A DNA stretch of 64,000 nt from contig NZ_BOOY01000022.1 in NCBI RefSeq assembly GCF_016863475.1, forward strand, positions 1-64,000, read 5' to 3'. The notes under the pieces are model-generated. The model was given only the letters and a program-made list of their open reading frames with translations. It ran no database searches and had not been told where the DNA came from. Below are positions 44,496 through 53,694 of the stretch, in pieces. This stretch comes from Spirilliplanes yamanashiensis. Lineage in GTDB: Bacteria; Actinomycetota; Actinomycetes; Mycobacteriales; Micromonosporaceae. How positions within the stretch are numbered: the first letter of the stretch is position 1; every line of letters starts with the position of its first letter. The position numbers and the translations under genes were made by a program.

Positions 44496-45074
44496 ATGAG
44501 CGAGGAGCGGCCCGTCCAGCGCGGCATGACGATCAGCGACCCGCAGGTCATGCGGGCGCTGGCCCATCCGGCGCGGCTGGAGATCATGGACCACCTCAGC
44601 AGCACGGGAGCGGTCGTGACGGCCACCCAGTGCGCGGGGCTGGTCGGGCTGTCGCCGAGCGCCACGAGCTACCACCTGCGCGAGCTGGCGAAGTTCGGCC
44701 TCGTCGAGCAGGCGCCGAGCCGGGGCGACGGGCGGGAGCGGGTGTGGCGCAGCACCACGGCGGGCTTCAGCGTGGGCGGGTCGGAGGAGCCGGAGGCGCA
44801 GGCGGCGGAGCAGGCGCTGATCGACGCGTACCTGAGCCGGGACTTCGCGAAGCTGCGGGACTGGTTCGCCCGCCAGCACGACGCGTCGAAGGACTGGCGG
44901 GAGGCGAGCGCGCTGATGGGGCAGCGGCTGATCCTGTCGGCCGACGAGCTGCGCGAGGTGAACGAGAAGGTGCGGGAGGTGCTGGCGCCGTACCGGGTGC
45001 GCGACCGCGAGGGGGAGATCCCGGCGGGCGCCCGGCAGGTGGCGGTGCACTACGCCACGTTCCCCGTCGACTGA
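44496..45074 (+). CDS. ArsR-like winged-helix regulator
   Basis: A 192-residue regulator. The HTH spans about residues 12-75 (VMRALAHPARLEIMDHLSS, then GLVGLSPSATSYHLRELAKFGLVEQA), with a helical C-terminal domain of about 100 residues that could bind a ligand. It lacks metal-binding Cys motifs, so a metal sensor is unlikely. It lies 40 nt upstream of an MFS transporter gene whose promoter carries a 13-bp inverted repeat, the probable operator. ATG 44496. Confidence 0.87.
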   Translation: MSEERPVQRGMTISDPQVMRALAHPARLEIMDHLSSTGAVVTATQCAGLVGLSPSATSYHLRELAKFGLVEQAPSRGDGRERVWRSTTAGFSVGGSEEPEAQAAEQALIDAYLSRDFAKLRDWFARQHDASKDWREASALMGQRLILSADELREVNEKVREVLAPYRVRDREGEIPAGARQVAVHYATFPVD

Positions 45075-45088
45075 GGGGTTGCGATCAC

Positions 45089-45114
45089 GAGATGTGAAGG
45101 ATTACTTTCGAAGT

Positions 45115-45130
<16 letters not shown>
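45089..45130. promoter_or_regulatory. Long dyad enclosing promoter and start codon of MFS gene
   Basis: GAGATGTGAAGGA (45089-45101) and TCCTTCACATCTC (45118-45130) are perfect 13-bp complements. Between them TACTT/AAGTA forms an inner dyad. The -10-like TACTTT (45103-45108) and ATG 45115 lie within the structure. Confidence 0.7.
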
Positions 45131-47198
<2,068 letters not shown>

Positions 47199-47203
47199 CG
47201 GCT

Positions 47204-47242
47204 GTTACACCCCATTGCGATCAGCTCGCCCGGCTGTAACAC
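47204..47242. promoter_or_regulatory. TGTTACA / TGTAACA operator-like pair before paaA
   Basis: GGCTGTTACAC (near 47204) and GGCTGTAACAC (near 47236) flank the promoter region. TGTTACA and TGTAACA are reverse complements, and each is nearly self-palindromic. Confidence 0.45.
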
Positions 47243-47249
47243 TCGAAGG

Positions 47250-48248
47250 GTGGATGACGCGCTGCTCACCCAGGTCGAGGCCGCCGAGTCCGACCTGCGC
47301 ACCGCCGCGGCCGCCCGCCTCGCCGCATCGACGTTCGACGAGGTCATCGCCGCCGACCAGAAGATCGAGCCCCGGGACGCGATGCCGGAGGCGTACCGGA
47401 AGACCCTGATCCGGCAGATCGCGCAGCACGCGCACTCCGAGATCATCGGCATGCAGCCCGAGGGCAACTGGATCTCGCGGGCGCCCAGCCTCAAGCGCAA
47501 GGCGATCCTGCTGGCGAAGGTCCAGGACGAGGCCGGCCACGGCCTCTACCTGTACGCCGCCGCGGAGACCCTCGGGGTCAGCCGCGCCGACCTCGTCGAC
47601 GCCCTGCTCGACGGCCGGCAGAAGTACAGCTCGATCTTCAACTACCCCACGCTGACCTGGGCGGACGTGGGCGCCATCGGCTGGCTCGTCGACGGCGCCG
47701 CGATCGTCAACCAGGTGCCGCTGTGCCGCTGCTCCTACGGCCCGTACGCGCGGGCGATGATCCGGGTCTGCAAGGAGGAGTCGTTCCACCAGCGGCAGGG
47801 CTACGAGATCCTGCACACCCTCGCGCACGGCACCGAGGCCCAGCACGCCATGGCGCAGGACGCGCTCGACCGCTGGTGGTACCCGTCGCTGGCCATGTTC
47901 GGGCCGCCGGACGCCGACTCGACGCACTCCGAGCGGTCCATGGCCTGGAAGATCAAGCGCTTCTCGAACGACGAGCTGCGCCAGCGCTTCGTCGACATGT
48001 GCGTCGGCCAGGCGGAGATCCTCGGCCTGCGCATCCCCGACGACGGCCTGCGGTGGAACGAGCAGCGCGGCGCGTACGACTTCACCGCGCCCGACTACGC
48101 CGAGCTGATGCGCGTCATCAAGGGCGACGGCCCGTGCAACCGGCAGCGCATCGAGCACCGGCGCCGCGCCCACGCCGAGGGCGCGTGGGTCCGCGAGGCC
48201 GCGGAGGCGTACGCGCGGAAGCACGCGACGGCGACGGTGGCGGCATGA
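47250..48248 (+). CDS. paaA: 1,2-phenylacetyl-CoA epoxidase subunit PaaA
   Basis: A 332-residue catalytic subunit of the bacterial multicomponent epoxidase that converts phenylacetyl-CoA to its ring-1,2-epoxide. The di-iron ligands sit in two EXXH clusters, [11 protein letters not shown] and [33 protein letters not shown] is the typical N-terminal segment. GTG 47250. It leads a tight five-gene operon. The later pathway genes (paaG, paaZ, paaK and so on) are not in this window. Confidence 0.96.
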   Translation: MDDALLTQVEAAESDLRTAAAARLAASTFDEVIAADQKIEPRDAMPEAYRKTLIRQIAQHAHSEIIGMQPEGNWISRAPSLKRKAILLAKVQDEAGHGLYLYAAAETLGVSRADLVDALLDGRQKYSSIFNYPTLTWADVGAIGWLVDGAAIVNQVPLCRCSYGPYARAMIRVCKEESFHQRQGYEILHTLAHGTEAQHAMAQDALDRWWYPSLAMFGPPDADSTHSERSMAWKIKRFSNDELRQRFVDMCVGQAEILGLRIPDDGLRWNEQRGAYDFTAPDYAELMRVIKGDGPCNRQRIEHRRRAHAEGAWVREAAEAYARKHATATVAA

Positions 48249-48526
48249 GTGGCTGGCCCCTCTGGGAGGTGTTCGTGCGGCCGCGCCGCGGGCTCGCGCA
48301 CGGCCACGTCGGCAGCCTGCACGCGCCCGACGCCGAGATGGCGCTGCGCAACGCCCGCGACGTCTACACCCGACGCCAGGAGGGCGTGTCGATCTGGGTG
48401 GTGTCGGCGGCGGCGATCACCGCGTCCAGCCCCGACGAGAAGGACGCCTTCTTCGACCCGGCCGCCGACAAGGTCTACCGCCACCCCACGTTCTACGACG
48501 TCCCGGAGGGGGCGAAGCACCTGTGA
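48245..48526 (+). CDS. paaB: 1,2-phenylacetyl-CoA epoxidase subunit PaaB
   Basis: A 93-residue subunit with the typical opening [26 protein letters not shown] and [21 protein letters not shown]. PaaB bridges PaaAC heterodimers in the epoxidase complex and is needed for activity. ATG 48245 overlaps the paaA stop by 4 nt, and its stop overlaps paaC. Confidence 0.96.
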   Translation: MSGWPLWEVFVRPRRGLAHGHVGSLHAPDAEMALRNARDVYTRRQEGVSIWVVSAAAITASSPDEKDAFFDPAADKVYRHPTFYDVPEGAKHL

Positions 48527-49197
48527 GCAGCGAGGCGCTGGAGCTGGGGGACGACGCCCTGATCGCCGCGCAGCGGCTCGCCGAGTGGTGCGCGTCCGCG
48601 CCCGAGCTGGAGGAGGACCTGGCGCTGGCCAACATCGCCCTCGACCAGCTCGGCGCCGCCCGGCTGTTCCTGTCGTACGCCGGCGAGGCCGACGGCCGCA
48701 CCGAGGACGACCTGGCGTACCTGCGCGACGACCGCGAGTTCCGCAACTGCCTGCTGGCCGAGCTGCCCAACGGCGACTTCGCGGTGACGATGGCGAAGCT
48801 GCTGTTCCTGGCCGCCGCCCAGAAGCTGCGCTACGACGCGCTGGCGGCCGGCCCGGACGCCCGGCTGGCCGCGATCGCCGCCAAGACCCGCAAGGAGACC
48901 GCGTACCACCTCGACCACGCCGCGCGCTGGGTGGTGCGGTTGGGCGACGGCACCGCCGAGTCGCACCGGCGCATGCAGGACGCGGTCGACGCGCTGTGGC
49001 CGTACACCCACGAGCTGGGTGAGCGGGCGGCGTGGCTGGCGCTGGTCGAGCCGGTGCTGGCCGAGGCGACCCTCGACCGGCCCGCCGACGGCTGGGCCCC
49101 GGCCGGCGGCCGCGACGGCGTGCACACCGAGCACCTGTCGTACCTGCTCGCCGAGATGCAGGTGGTGCACCGCGCGCACCCCGGGGCGCGGTGGTGA
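48523..49197 (+). CDS. paaC: 1,2-phenylacetyl-CoA epoxidase subunit PaaC
   Basis: A 224-residue structural partner of PaaA with the ferritin-like four-helix fold but without a full di-iron site. Landmarks: APELEEDLALANIALDQLGAARLFLSYAGE, RNCLLAELPNGDFAVTM and KETAYHLDHAARWVVRLGDGT. It stabilises PaaA and helps bind the CoA substrate. GTG 48523 overlaps the paaB stop by 4 nt. Confidence 0.95.
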   Translation: MSSEALELGDDALIAAQRLAEWCASAPELEEDLALANIALDQLGAARLFLSYAGEADGRTEDDLAYLRDDREFRNCLLAELPNGDFAVTMAKLLFLAAAQKLRYDALAAGPDARLAAIAAKTRKETAYHLDHAARWVVRLGDGTAESHRRMQDAVDALWPYTHELGERAAWLALVEPVLAEATLDRPADGWAPAGGRDGVHTEHLSYLLAEMQVVHRAHPGARW

Positions 49198-49658
49198 GCG
49201 ACGCCCGCGCGGCGGCGGCGTCCGTCGTGGACCCCGAGCTGCGCGTCGTCACGATCGGCGACCTGGGGATCGTGCGCGACGTGCGGGCCGGCGCCGACGG
49301 GCGGGTCACGGTCACGATCACGCCCACCTACGCGGGCTGCCCGGCGATGGACGTCATCCGCGCCGACATCCGCGCCGCCCTGGCCGCCGCCGGGCACGCC
49401 GACGCCGAGGTGGTCACCGTCCTGTCGCCGCCGTGGAGCACCGACCACATCACGGACGCGGGCCGCGCGAAGCTGGCCGCCACCGGCATCGCCCCGCCCG
49501 AGCACACCGGCACCGTCACGCTGGCGCTGAGCCCGCGCTGCCCGCTGTGCGGCTCGCCCGACACCGCGCAGCTCAGCCGGTTCGGGTCGACGGCGTGCAA
49601 GGCGCTGTGGCGGTGCCGCTCCTGCGGCGAGCCGTTCGACCAGGTGAAGGCGTACTGA
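49194..49658 (+). CDS. paaD: 1,2-phenylacetyl-CoA epoxidase subunit PaaD
   Basis: A 154-residue protein with an N-terminal MIP18/DUF59 domain (VVDPELRVVTIGDLGIVRDV, TYAGCPAMDVIRADI) and a C-terminal four-cysteine zinc-finger-like region (CPLCGS, then CRSCGEPF). It is thought to act in iron-sulfur or iron-centre assembly of the epoxidase. GTG 49194 overlaps the paaC stop. The paaE start follows its stop directly. Confidence 0.95.
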   Translation: MSDARAAAASVVDPELRVVTIGDLGIVRDVRAGADGRVTVTITPTYAGCPAMDVIRADIRAALAAAGHADAEVVTVLSPPWSTDHITDAGRAKLAATGIAPPEHTGTVTLALSPRCPLCGSPDTAQLSRFGSTACKALWRCRSCGEPFDQVKAY

Positions 49659-50735
49659 ATGAGCGTCGTCGTCAAGCGGCCGGTGAGGCGCCGGCCGACG
49701 TTCCACCCCCTGACCGTGGCCGGGCTGGACCGGCTCACCGAGGAGGCGGTGGCGATCACGTTCGCGGTGCCGCCGCCGCTGCGGGAGCTGTTCGCGTTCC
49801 GGCCGGGGCAGCACGTCACCGTGAGGCTCGGCGACGACGTGCGCCGGTCGTACTCGATCTGCAGCCCGCCCGGCGACGGCCGCACGCTGCGGATCGGGGT
49901 GAAGGAAGTGCCCGGCGGCGCGTTCTCCGGGCACGCGGTGCGGGCGCTGAAGGCCGGCGACACGATCGACGTGCTGCCGCCGCTGGGGAACTTCACCACG
50001 GACTTCGACCCGGGCCGGGCCCGCAGCTACGGCGCGGTCGTCGCCGGCTCCGGCATCACCCCGGTGCTGTCGCTGGTCGCGCACGGCCTGGCCGTCGAGC
50101 CGGCCAGCACGTTCACCGTCGTGTACGGCAACCGGCACGCGCGCACGGTGATGTTCGCCGAGGAGCTGGCCGACCTGAAGGACCGCTACCCGGCCCGGCT
50201 GCAGGTGGTGCACGTCCTGTCCCGCGAGCCCGGCGAGGCGCCCCTGCTGTCGGGGCGGATCGACGCCGACCGGATGCGCCGGCTGCTCGACACCCTGCTG
50301 CCGCCGGTCGACGAGTGGTTCCTGTGCGGGCCGTACGGGATGGTCACCGACGTGCGGGCGGTGCTCGCCGAGCGCGGCGCGCAGCGCGTCCACCAGGAGC
50401 TGTTCTTCGCCGACGACGCGCCGCCGCCCGCCCCGGCGCGGCCGACCACCGCGCAGGCCGGCGCGGAGGCGACCGTGCTGCTGGACGGCCGGGCGACCAC
50501 CGTGACGGTGGCGCCGGGGGAGCGGGTGCTCGACGCGGCCCTGCGGGTGCGCCCGGAGCTGCCGTTCGCGTGCAAGGGCGGGGTGTGCTCGACGTGCCGG
50601 GCGAAGGTCACCGAGGGCTCGGTGTCGATGGCTCGCAACTACGCGCTGGAGCCGGACGAGGTCGCCGCCGGATACGTCCTGACGTGCCAGTCCACTGCCG
50701 ACACCGACCGGCTCGTCGTCGACTTCGACGCCTGA
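49659..50735 (+). CDS. paaE: 1,2-phenylacetyl-CoA epoxidase reductase subunit PaaE
   Basis: A 358-residue electron-transfer subunit. The N-terminal ferredoxin-NADP reductase-like part has RRSYSICSPPGDG (FAD) and FLCGPYGMV (NAD(P)). The C-terminal plant-type [2Fe-2S] domain has CKGGVCSTCRAKV plus a distal Cys in YVLTCQS. It passes electrons from NADPH to the PaaA di-iron centre. Last of the operon. Confidence 0.96.
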   Translation: MSVVVKRPVRRRPTFHPLTVAGLDRLTEEAVAITFAVPPPLRELFAFRPGQHVTVRLGDDVRRSYSICSPPGDGRTLRIGVKEVPGGAFSGHAVRALKAGDTIDVLPPLGNFTTDFDPGRARSYGAVVAGSGITPVLSLVAHGLAVEPASTFTVVYGNRHARTVMFAEELADLKDRYPARLQVVHVLSREPGEAPLLSGRIDADRMRRLLDTLLPPVDEWFLCGPYGMVTDVRAVLAERGAQRVHQELFFADDAPPPAPARPTTAQAGAEATVLLDGRATTVTVAPGERVLDAALRVRPELPFACKGGVCSTCRAKVTEGSVSMARNYALEPDEVAAGYVLTCQSTADTDRLVVDFDA

Positions 50736-50740
50736 CCGAC

Positions 50741-50758
50741 GTGTGACGGGGGTCACAC
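50741..50758. promoter_or_regulatory. Crp-type operator
   Basis: GTGTGACGGGGGTCACAC is a perfect dyad and fits the cAMP-receptor-protein consensus TGTGA-N6-TCACA exactly. It lies about 35-50 nt before a possible -10 TAGGTT (50791-50796) for the downstream secreted-protein gene. Confidence 0.7.
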
Positions 50759-50846
50759 CACACGGGTCAACGGGGTTCCGCGCGACTCCCTAGGTTGGGG
50801 TCGAAGCAGCGCGCGGACACCGCGCCTGGGACACGGGGGAACCACC

Positions 50847-52436
50847 ATGACCACACGTCGCACGACCCTGCGCGCGATCGGCCTCACGGCCGCCGTCGTC
50901 GCCGCGGGCCTGGTGAGCGGCGCGCCGGCCCACGCGGTCACGAGCGCCCAGCCCGCCACCAGCTCCACCTACTCGTTCGCCGCGAAGCTGCAGATCGGCG
51001 CCATCGCCGACGGCGGCGTCGCCTGCTCCGGCAGCCTGGTGCACGCCCGCTGGGTGCTCACCGCGGCGTCGTGCTTCGGCGCCGCCGTCACCGCCGGCGC
51101 CCCGGCCCGCGCCACCACCGTCACCGTCGGCCGGCCCGACCTGACCCAGCCCACCGGCCACGCCCTCAACGCCGTCGAGCTGGTGCCGCACCCCGACCGC
51201 GACGTCGTGCTCGTCCGGCTCGCCGCCGAGGTGCCCGCCGCCCTGCGCCCGATCGCCCTCGCCGCCACCGCGCCCGCCGTCGGCGACCAGCTCACCGTCA
51301 CCGGCTTCGGCCGCACCGCCGACACCTGGGTGCCCGACGCGCTACACGCCGCCGCCTTCACCGTCACCGCCGTCGGCGCCACCGCGCTCGACGTCACCGC
51401 CGCCAACGGCGCCAGCACCTGCAAGGGCGACGCCGGCGGCGCCGCGCTCGCCGGCGGCCGGCTCGCCGCCGTCAACGGCCCCTCCTGGCAGAACGGCTGC
51501 CTCGGCGCGCCCGAGACCACCCGCGAGGGCGCCCAGGAGACCCGCGTCGACGGCCTCCAGGCCTGGGTGGACGCCCAGACCACGCCCCGCGGCACCATCG
51601 AGCACCTGAAGAACGACGTCACCAAGTACTGCCTCGGCGTCAACGGCGCGTCCAAGGCCGTCGGCGCCGCCGTCGTCCAGTGGTACTGCAACGGCCAGGG
51701 CGACCACCGCTGGGTCCAGCGCGCCACCACCGGCGGCTTCATGGAGCTGTACAACACCCACAGCGGCCTGTGCGCGAGCGTCGGCACCGCCACCACCAAC
51801 TCCACCCCGATCACGCAGCGCGCCTGCGGCGGCACCGGCGAGCAGTGGACGGCGGAGGTGCGCGGCGCCTCGGTCCGCTACAAGAACCGGCACAGCGGCC
51901 TCTGCCTCGCCATCCCCGCCAGCTCCACCGAGCCCGGCAAGGCCGCCGTCCAGTACGCCTGCGACCAGGCCGACGGCAGCCCGCGCGGCGACCAGCTCTA
52001 CCAGGCCCGCAGCCACGCCCTGGGCTCGCACCTGAAGAACAACCACTCGCTGCTGTGCCTCGCCATCGGCAGCGGCGCCACCGCCGACGGCGTCCAGGCC
52101 ATCCAGTACACCTGCTCCGACAACGACGACCAGCGCTGGCTGTCCGCGCCCACCACCGGCGGGGCGATCGAGCTGCGCAACCTGAAGTCGAAGAAGTGCC
52201 TGGGCGTCAACAACAGCACCACGAACGGCACGGCCGTCGCCCAGTACACCTGCGACGGCGGCAACGACCAGAAGTGGAAGGTCGAGAACCAGGACACGAA
52301 CGGCGTCAAGCTGGTCCGCTACCGCAACGTCCACAGTGACCGGTGCATCGCCGTCCCCAGCGCCTCGAAGGAGAAGTCGGCGAAGATCATCCAGTGGCCG
52401 TGCCTCAACAACGCCGACCACAAGTGGGTGCCGTGA
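50847..52436 (+). CDS. Secreted trypsin-fold pseudoprotease with ricin-type lectin domains
   Basis: A 529-residue exported protein with a signal peptide (1-30). Residues 40-245 have the chymotrypsin/trypsin fold, but the catalytic triad is broken: the His site reads WVLTAASC (Ser75), the Asp site RDVVLVRL is kept (Asp119), and the Ser site reads CKGDAGG (Ala196). Residues 250-529 hold six beta-trefoil repeats with Q-W/C-W type motifs (CNGQGDHRWV, CSDNDDQRWL, CDGGNDQKWK, CLNNADHKWV), equal to two ricin-B domains. It cannot be an ordinary protease; a carbohydrate-targeted binding or inhibitory role is inferred. ATG 50847 follows GGGGGA. A Crp-type site lies upstream. Confidence 0.88.
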   Translation: MTTRRTTLRAIGLTAAVVAAGLVSGAPAHAVTSAQPATSSTYSFAAKLQIGAIADGGVACSGSLVHARWVLTAASCFGAAVTAGAPARATTVTVGRPDLTQPTGHALNAVELVPHPDRDVVLVRLAAEVPAALRPIALAATAPAVGDQLTVTGFGRTADTWVPDALHAAAFTVTAVGATALDVTAANGASTCKGDAGGAALAGGRLAAVNGPSWQNGCLGAPETTREGAQETRVDGLQAWVDAQTTPRGTIEHLKNDVTKYCLGVNGASKAVGAAVVQWYCNGQGDHRWVQRATTGGFMELYNTHSGLCASVGTATTNSTPITQRACGGTGEQWTAEVRGASVRYKNRHSGLCLAIPASSTEPGKAAVQYACDQADGSPRGDQLYQARSHALGSHLKNNHSLLCLAIGSGATADGVQAIQYTCSDNDDQRWLSAPTTGGAIELRNLKSKKCLGVNNSTTNGTAVAQYTCDGGNDQKWKVENQDTNGVKLVRYRNVHSDRCIAVPSASKEKSAKIIQWPCLNNADHKWVP

Positions 52437-52456
52437 CGCGCCGCTAGGCCCCGCCC

Positions 52457-53425
52457 TCACAGCCCGATCGGGGCCAGCACCTCGTCCAGGGCCGTGCGAT
52501 CGTCGGCGGTCGGCTTCCAGGAGCCGGCCGCCGCGTTCGCCCGCACCTGGTCCGGGGTGGTCGCGCCGGCGATGACGCTCGTGACGCCGACGCGGGCGGC
52601 GAGGCCGCCGATCGCCACGTCGAGCATGGTGCGGCCGCGCTTGGCCGCGTACGCCTCGATGGCCTCGATCGTGTCCCATGGCGCCGACGCCAGCCACGAC
52701 TCGTAGCGGTCCTGGGCCATGCGGGTGCCCTCGGGGGCGGCCTGGCCGCGCCGGTACTTGCCGGTGAGCAGGCCGCTGTCGAGGGGGAAGAACGGCAGGA
52801 AGCCGAGGCCGAACCGTTCGCAGGCGGGGATGACCTCGGCCTCGACGTCGCGGTGCAGCAGGCTGTACTGGTTTTGGGCGCTGACGAACGGGGTGAGGTT
52901 GCGGGTGCGGGCCGTCCAGGCGGCGTCGGCGATCTGCCAGCCGGTGAAGTTGGAGTTGCCCAGGTAGCGCACCTTGCCGGCGCGGACCAGGTCGTCGAGG
53001 GCGGCGAGGGTCTCGTCGATCGGGGTGGCCGGGTCGGGCGTGTGCAGCTGGTAGAGGTCGATGTGGTCGGTGCGCAGCCGGCGCAGGGACGCCTCGACGG
53101 CGCGGGCGATGTAGCGGCGCCCGCCGCGGGCGGAGAAGTCGGCGCCGTTGACGCCCTCCATGTCCATGCCGAACTTGGTGGCGATGACGATGTCGTCGCG
53201 CTTGTGCGCCTGGAGCGCCTCGCCGAGCAGTTGCTCGGACGCCCCGTGCGGGGTGCCGTAGATGTCGGCGGTGTCGAACAGCGTGATTCCGGCATCGATG
53301 GCCGCATCGACAACCGCCTTCGTCCCGGCGGCGTCGAGTTTGCGCCCGAAGTTGTTGCACCCGATGCCGACGACGGACACGACCAGCCCGGACGCGCCGA
53401 GGCGGCGGTAGCTCATCTCACCCAT
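52457..53425 (-). CDS. Aldo/keto reductase
   Basis: A 322-residue NADPH-dependent reductase with the TIM-barrel fold. Catalytic Asp/Tyr are in LFDTADIYGTPHGASE, Lys in IVIATKFGMDM and His in IDLYQLHTPD. The NADP-binding VTSVIAGATTPDQVRANA is near the C-terminus. Similar to the YajO/Tas-like group; substrate unknown. ATG 53425 has TAAGGT exactly 6 nt upstream and no ribosome site, so it is probably leaderless; ATG 53416 is the alternative. Confidence 0.92.
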   Translation of the reverse strand: MGEMSYRRLGASGLVVSVVGIGCNNFGRKLDAAGTKAVVDAAIDAGITLFDTADIYGTPHGASEQLLGEALQAHKRDDIVIATKFGMDMEGVNGADFSARGGRRYIARAVEASLRRLRTDHIDLYQLHTPDPATPIDETLAALDDLVRAGKVRYLGNSNFTGWQIADAAWTARTRNLTPFVSAQNQYSLLHRDVEAEVIPACERFGLGFLPFFPLDSGLLTGKYRRGQAAPEGTRMAQDRYESWLASAPWDTIEAIEAYAAKRGRTMLDVAIGGLAARVGVTSVIAGATTPDQVRANAAAGSWKPTADDRTALDEVLAPIGL

Positions 53426-53431
53426 GATCCG

Positions 53432-53437
53432 ACCTTA
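53432..53437 (-). promoter_or_regulatory. -10 box of aldo/keto reductase gene, leaderless start
   Basis: TAAGGT on the minus strand, 6 nt before ATG 53425. Confidence 0.5.
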
Positions 53438-53527
53438 GCTCCGCCCCGTCGTCACGGGCAGTAGCAATTCCGAACCACGTCTGTATGGGCCTGCCTTAAT
53501 TTTTAGGAATACTTATGAATCCCTGTA

Positions 53528-53533
53528 TTGACA
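53528..53533 (+). promoter_or_regulatory. Possible -35 box of GH64 gene
   Basis: TTGACA, the perfect -35 hexamer, lies in an AT-rich stretch ahead of the GH64 gene. The matching -10 is less clear (TATGAA at 53548 is too close), so promoter details are uncertain. Confidence 0.35.
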
Positions 53534-53555
53534 TGTCTTGAACGGACTATGAAGC

Positions 53556-53573
53556 TGTGAGAGCGCTCTCACA
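53556..53573. promoter_or_regulatory. LacI/CebR-type operator
   Basis: TGTGAGAGCGCTCTCACA is a perfect 18-bp palindrome. Its GAGAGCGCTCTC core resembles the GGGAGCGCTCCC boxes bound by actinobacterial LacI-family regulators of polysaccharide use (CebR/CelR). It lies between the promoter region and the GH64 gene. Confidence 0.7.
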
Positions 53574-53694
53574 TCCGCTCCCGTGAGAGTGCACCGTCCC
53601 CCCACCTCGCTCCGGTGTGCCCCCCAACGCCGCTGCCCTCCTGGCGGCCCCCTGGGCGGCGTGCGCCGGCGGGAGAGAACTGAGGAGTTCGCCC

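Noticed and set aside
40766-44665. Very long antisense open frames opposite real genes, such as 1299 codons opposite 41456-44331 and 1487 codons at 55424-59887 opposite the SWIM/SNF2 genes.
   Set aside because: In DNA this GC-rich, stop codons are rare in the mirrored frames. The translations are Arg/Pro/Ala-rich, lack domains and lie opposite genes with clear motifs.
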